A DNA stretch of 64,000 bases from Brachionus koreanus (lineage: Eukaryota; Rotifera; Eurotatoria; Ploima; Brachionidae). The DNA lies in assembly GCA_016987375.1 (NCBI GenBank), contig PJRA01000265.1, positions 85,470 to 149,469 on the forward strand, in the 5' to 3' direction. Position 1 is the stretch's first letter. Each line of letters starts with the position of its first letter. The notes below the pieces were generated by a model. The model did not search any database, was not told the origin of the DNA, and saw only the letters and a program-made list of their open reading frames with translations. Positions 62,196 to 64,000 of the stretch are shown here, in pieces. The translations under genes and the position numbers were made by a program.

Positions 62196-63201
62196 TTTAT
62201 TTATTTATTTATCTAATTCAATAAATGGCAAAAGGCGATGTTAAATATATTAAATGTAGTTTCAAAAATGTAGTATAAAAATCAATTAATTGATTTAAAA
62301 ATCAAAAAATAAAAAAATATAAAGATATAAATTGAATTTTGGCGAATTATGATTTAAATTAAATAAGTGTAAATTTAGTCGTATTTTATTTCTAGGGCAT
62401 TGAGCTAAGTAACTCATTAACTTTTCAAATGCAATTTATTCCTCTTTAGACAAAGACATAAAGATCCTTATTTTTCTTGCTTTTTCACTTCTATATGCCT
62501 TATCAAGTATATTTTTATTGATATTGATCTCTAGTTTACAAGCCTTAATGAATTCATAGGTTTCCATAATTCGTCCTTCAGTTTGCGTCTCAAGAGAGCT
62601 TATTATCGAATTTTTATTTAGCTCTACTTTTTTACATCCACGTTCTGACCTTATTTGTTCAATAAGCAGTCTAGTTGTCGGGTTTCTCATGAGCCTATCA
62701 AAGAGCTCATATTGTCTATTTGTCAAGCATGCATCAATGCTTTCAAGACTAAGTGCAAAAGAAAGTGGTGTATTTCTACATGATCTCTCCAAGACAAAAA
62801 TTGTTTTTAAATTATCTGACTCAGTTGCTCGCACTTTGCGGATATCATTGTTGTTTAGTATGATTACATCAAGACCAAATAAAAGCATAGATCGGGCATA
62901 TATTGAATATAATTGTGCTTTCTCTCGATTGTCCTAGTCAGCTGTAATGATACTTCGACGCAGATAAAGCATTATGAGATTCTCTTCATTTGGTTTTTTC
63001 ATGGGGACTATTTGTTAACTTTATTAGGACAGCCAAGTAACGAATTTCACTTGAGTCAATATAAGCCCAGATCTTTGCTAATTTTGTTTTCTTCGTTCCG
63101 AAAAGCATTAAAGCTGTTAAATTAAATAAAAATAAAAATAATTTAAAAACATTAAAATTTAGCATTTTTAATATTTTTTTGTTTAATTTGTGATGCTGCA
63201 C
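62196..63201 (-). mobile_element. Non-LTR retrotransposon remnant: RT C-terminus plus 3' tail
   Basis: On the minus strand 62937-62436 encodes ARSMLLFGLDVIILNNNDI, a Cys/Arg-Asn-Thr-Pro segment and onward, the region after the reverse-transcriptase domain (consensus RPVLLYGxExxxLNxxxxxxLxxxExxxLKxxxxxxxRxxxTxLLxALxIxS). Upstream, 63160-62940 keeps KIWAYIDSSEIRYLAVLI, matching the IKYLGVxI step that precedes it. A stop codon at 62934-62936 separates the two. The stop at 62436 is followed by a 3' tail to about 62196 that ends in an ATAAATAAATAAA run, a typical microsatellite-like 3' terminus. A second copy of this tail is at 38625-38745. Confidence 0.75.
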
Positions 63202-63302
63202 TAAATGCTTAATTCAAAAAAATAATTTTTCGTTTTTTGGACAAAAATTCTTTTAATGCTGCATTAAATTAAAAAACTTTACTTAAAATGCGATCCAAGA
63301 CC

Positions 63303-63393
63303 CGAAATACAACTTATACGCATGCGGTGTAAGTTAAGAATGTTTTAACATGGACGAGATGGTGTATAAAGCCTGCGCCAAAGTTGTATTTCG
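63303..63393. repeat. Inverted repeat with 13-bp perfect arms
   Basis: CGAAATACAACTT (63303-63315) and AAGTTGTATTTCG (63381-63393) are perfect inverted repeats around a 65-bp spacer that includes the palindrome CGCATGCG and is less A/T-rich than its surroundings. It could be a small MITE or a structured RNA. Confidence 0.5.
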
Positions 63394-64000
63394 TGTTTGA
63401 GGCTGCAATATCGAACGAGGAAATAGGTAATTATGTTATTGAATAAAAAAATTTTTTTTTAGATTAATTAGAATGAATGGAAAAAAACCTACCCAAAAAT
63501 TAAGAAGAAAAATTATTTCAATGTTGAAACCATTATCGATGCATAACATGCTAATTAAATTTAAATAAAAAATACACTAGTTAAAATAATGAATGAAAAA
63601 TTACAAATCTAAGGATCAAAAACAATTCATCAAATAAAGGAATTGATGCAAAGTTGAGACAGACAATATAAAAAGAAGAAATTTCTGAAAGTTCAACTCC
63701 TTTCAACATTTTAAATTCAGGTAATCTTTGGTCTTTCTGAAAATCTATTCTTTTCAGACAATGAAAGCTTCAAAAAAACTAAATGTGGTGAAAAATTTTT
63801 TTTTAAATTTTTCTGAAAAAAACACCTTTTTAAAATTTTGGCAATAAAAAATCAAAAATATTTTACTCACTAAATTCGGTTTTGTGAAATTTGGTACACA
63901 ATAAACAAATAAAACAAATATAATGCTAAAAAATTTAATAACTTTTTTTCTGAAGGCTTATTATTAGTTCTGTAAGTGCAACAAACTGCAACATACTTAG
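63394..64000. other. Right edge of the window, no feature recognised
   Basis: A/T-rich DNA. A short frame from 63473 (MNGKKPTQKLRRKIISM) is basic and vaguely like the start of a transposase DNA-binding domain but breaks after about 28 codons. It is not called as a gene. Confidence 0.4.

Noticed and set aside
63473..63560. Possible transposase N-terminus (MNGKKPTQKLRRKIISM)
   Set aside because: The frame breaks after about 28 codons. No terminal repeats or downstream DDE motifs were found before the window ends.

Overview
The window is nuclear DNA of a small-genomed animal. By eye it is roughly three-quarters A+T. Genes are split by spliceosomal introns that are mostly 40-70 nt long, with GTAAxT-type donors and TTTAG/TTCAG acceptors. 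The orthologues present (TRAPPC1, ILF2, RNF32, JOSD1/2, AKTIP, CFAP69, muscle myosin heavy chain, a giant ABCA transporter) are metazoan and several are tied to motile cilia. Very high A+T, tiny introns and an intronless GPCR would suit a microscopic lophotrochozoan such as a monogonont rotifer, but that placement is inference only.

Layout. 1-265 (-) is the 5' end of TRAPPC1, head-to-head with ILF2 (770-2518, +). A poorly understood coding-like stretch follows (3135-3995), then RNF32 (4322-5788, +), an orphan single-exon GPCR (6570-7613, -), a Josephin deubiquitinase (8931-9767, +) with a duplicated fragment of its own exon 3 just downstream (10119-10254), AKTIP/FTS (10999-11844, -) and CFAP69 (13303-17864, -, 15 exons, all reconstructed). 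18820-20170 is a dead mariner split by a 641-bp solo LTR. Next come a probable axonemal microtubule-associated protein (21251-22304, +) and a 91-residue single-pass membrane protein (22493-22820, +).

The right-hand part holds two paralogous muscle myosin heavy chain genes in the same orientation: MHC-A (24346-31536, -) and MHC-B (52187-58570, -), about 27 kb apart. A 17-kb, 35-exon ABCA gene (34901-52019, +) on the opposite strand lies between them. The paralogues share near-identical blocks, including an intron, separated by clearly diverged blocks, as expected from gene conversion. MHC-B looks canonical. MHC-A has an intact reading frame but carries a Ser for the normally invariant head-rod Pro, a degenerate C-terminal rod, and an extra intron that hosts a mariner relic.

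Mobile DNA is abundant but decayed: three mariner copies, a solo LTR, two non-LTR reverse-transcriptase remnants (one with a second 3'-tail copy inside an ABCA intron), a TTAA-flanked piggyBac-like MITE family and a separate fold-back MITE. No rRNA, tRNA, CRISPR or prokaryotic operon was recognised. No clearly new multi-gene system is evident. The most notable points are the MHC conversion mosaic with a diverging paralogue, the roughly 1,590-residue first extracellular domain of the ABCA protein, and the nested or intronic mobile elements. Exon boundaries were derived by hand from splice motifs, reading-frame phase and remembered family sequences; cDNA evidence was not available.
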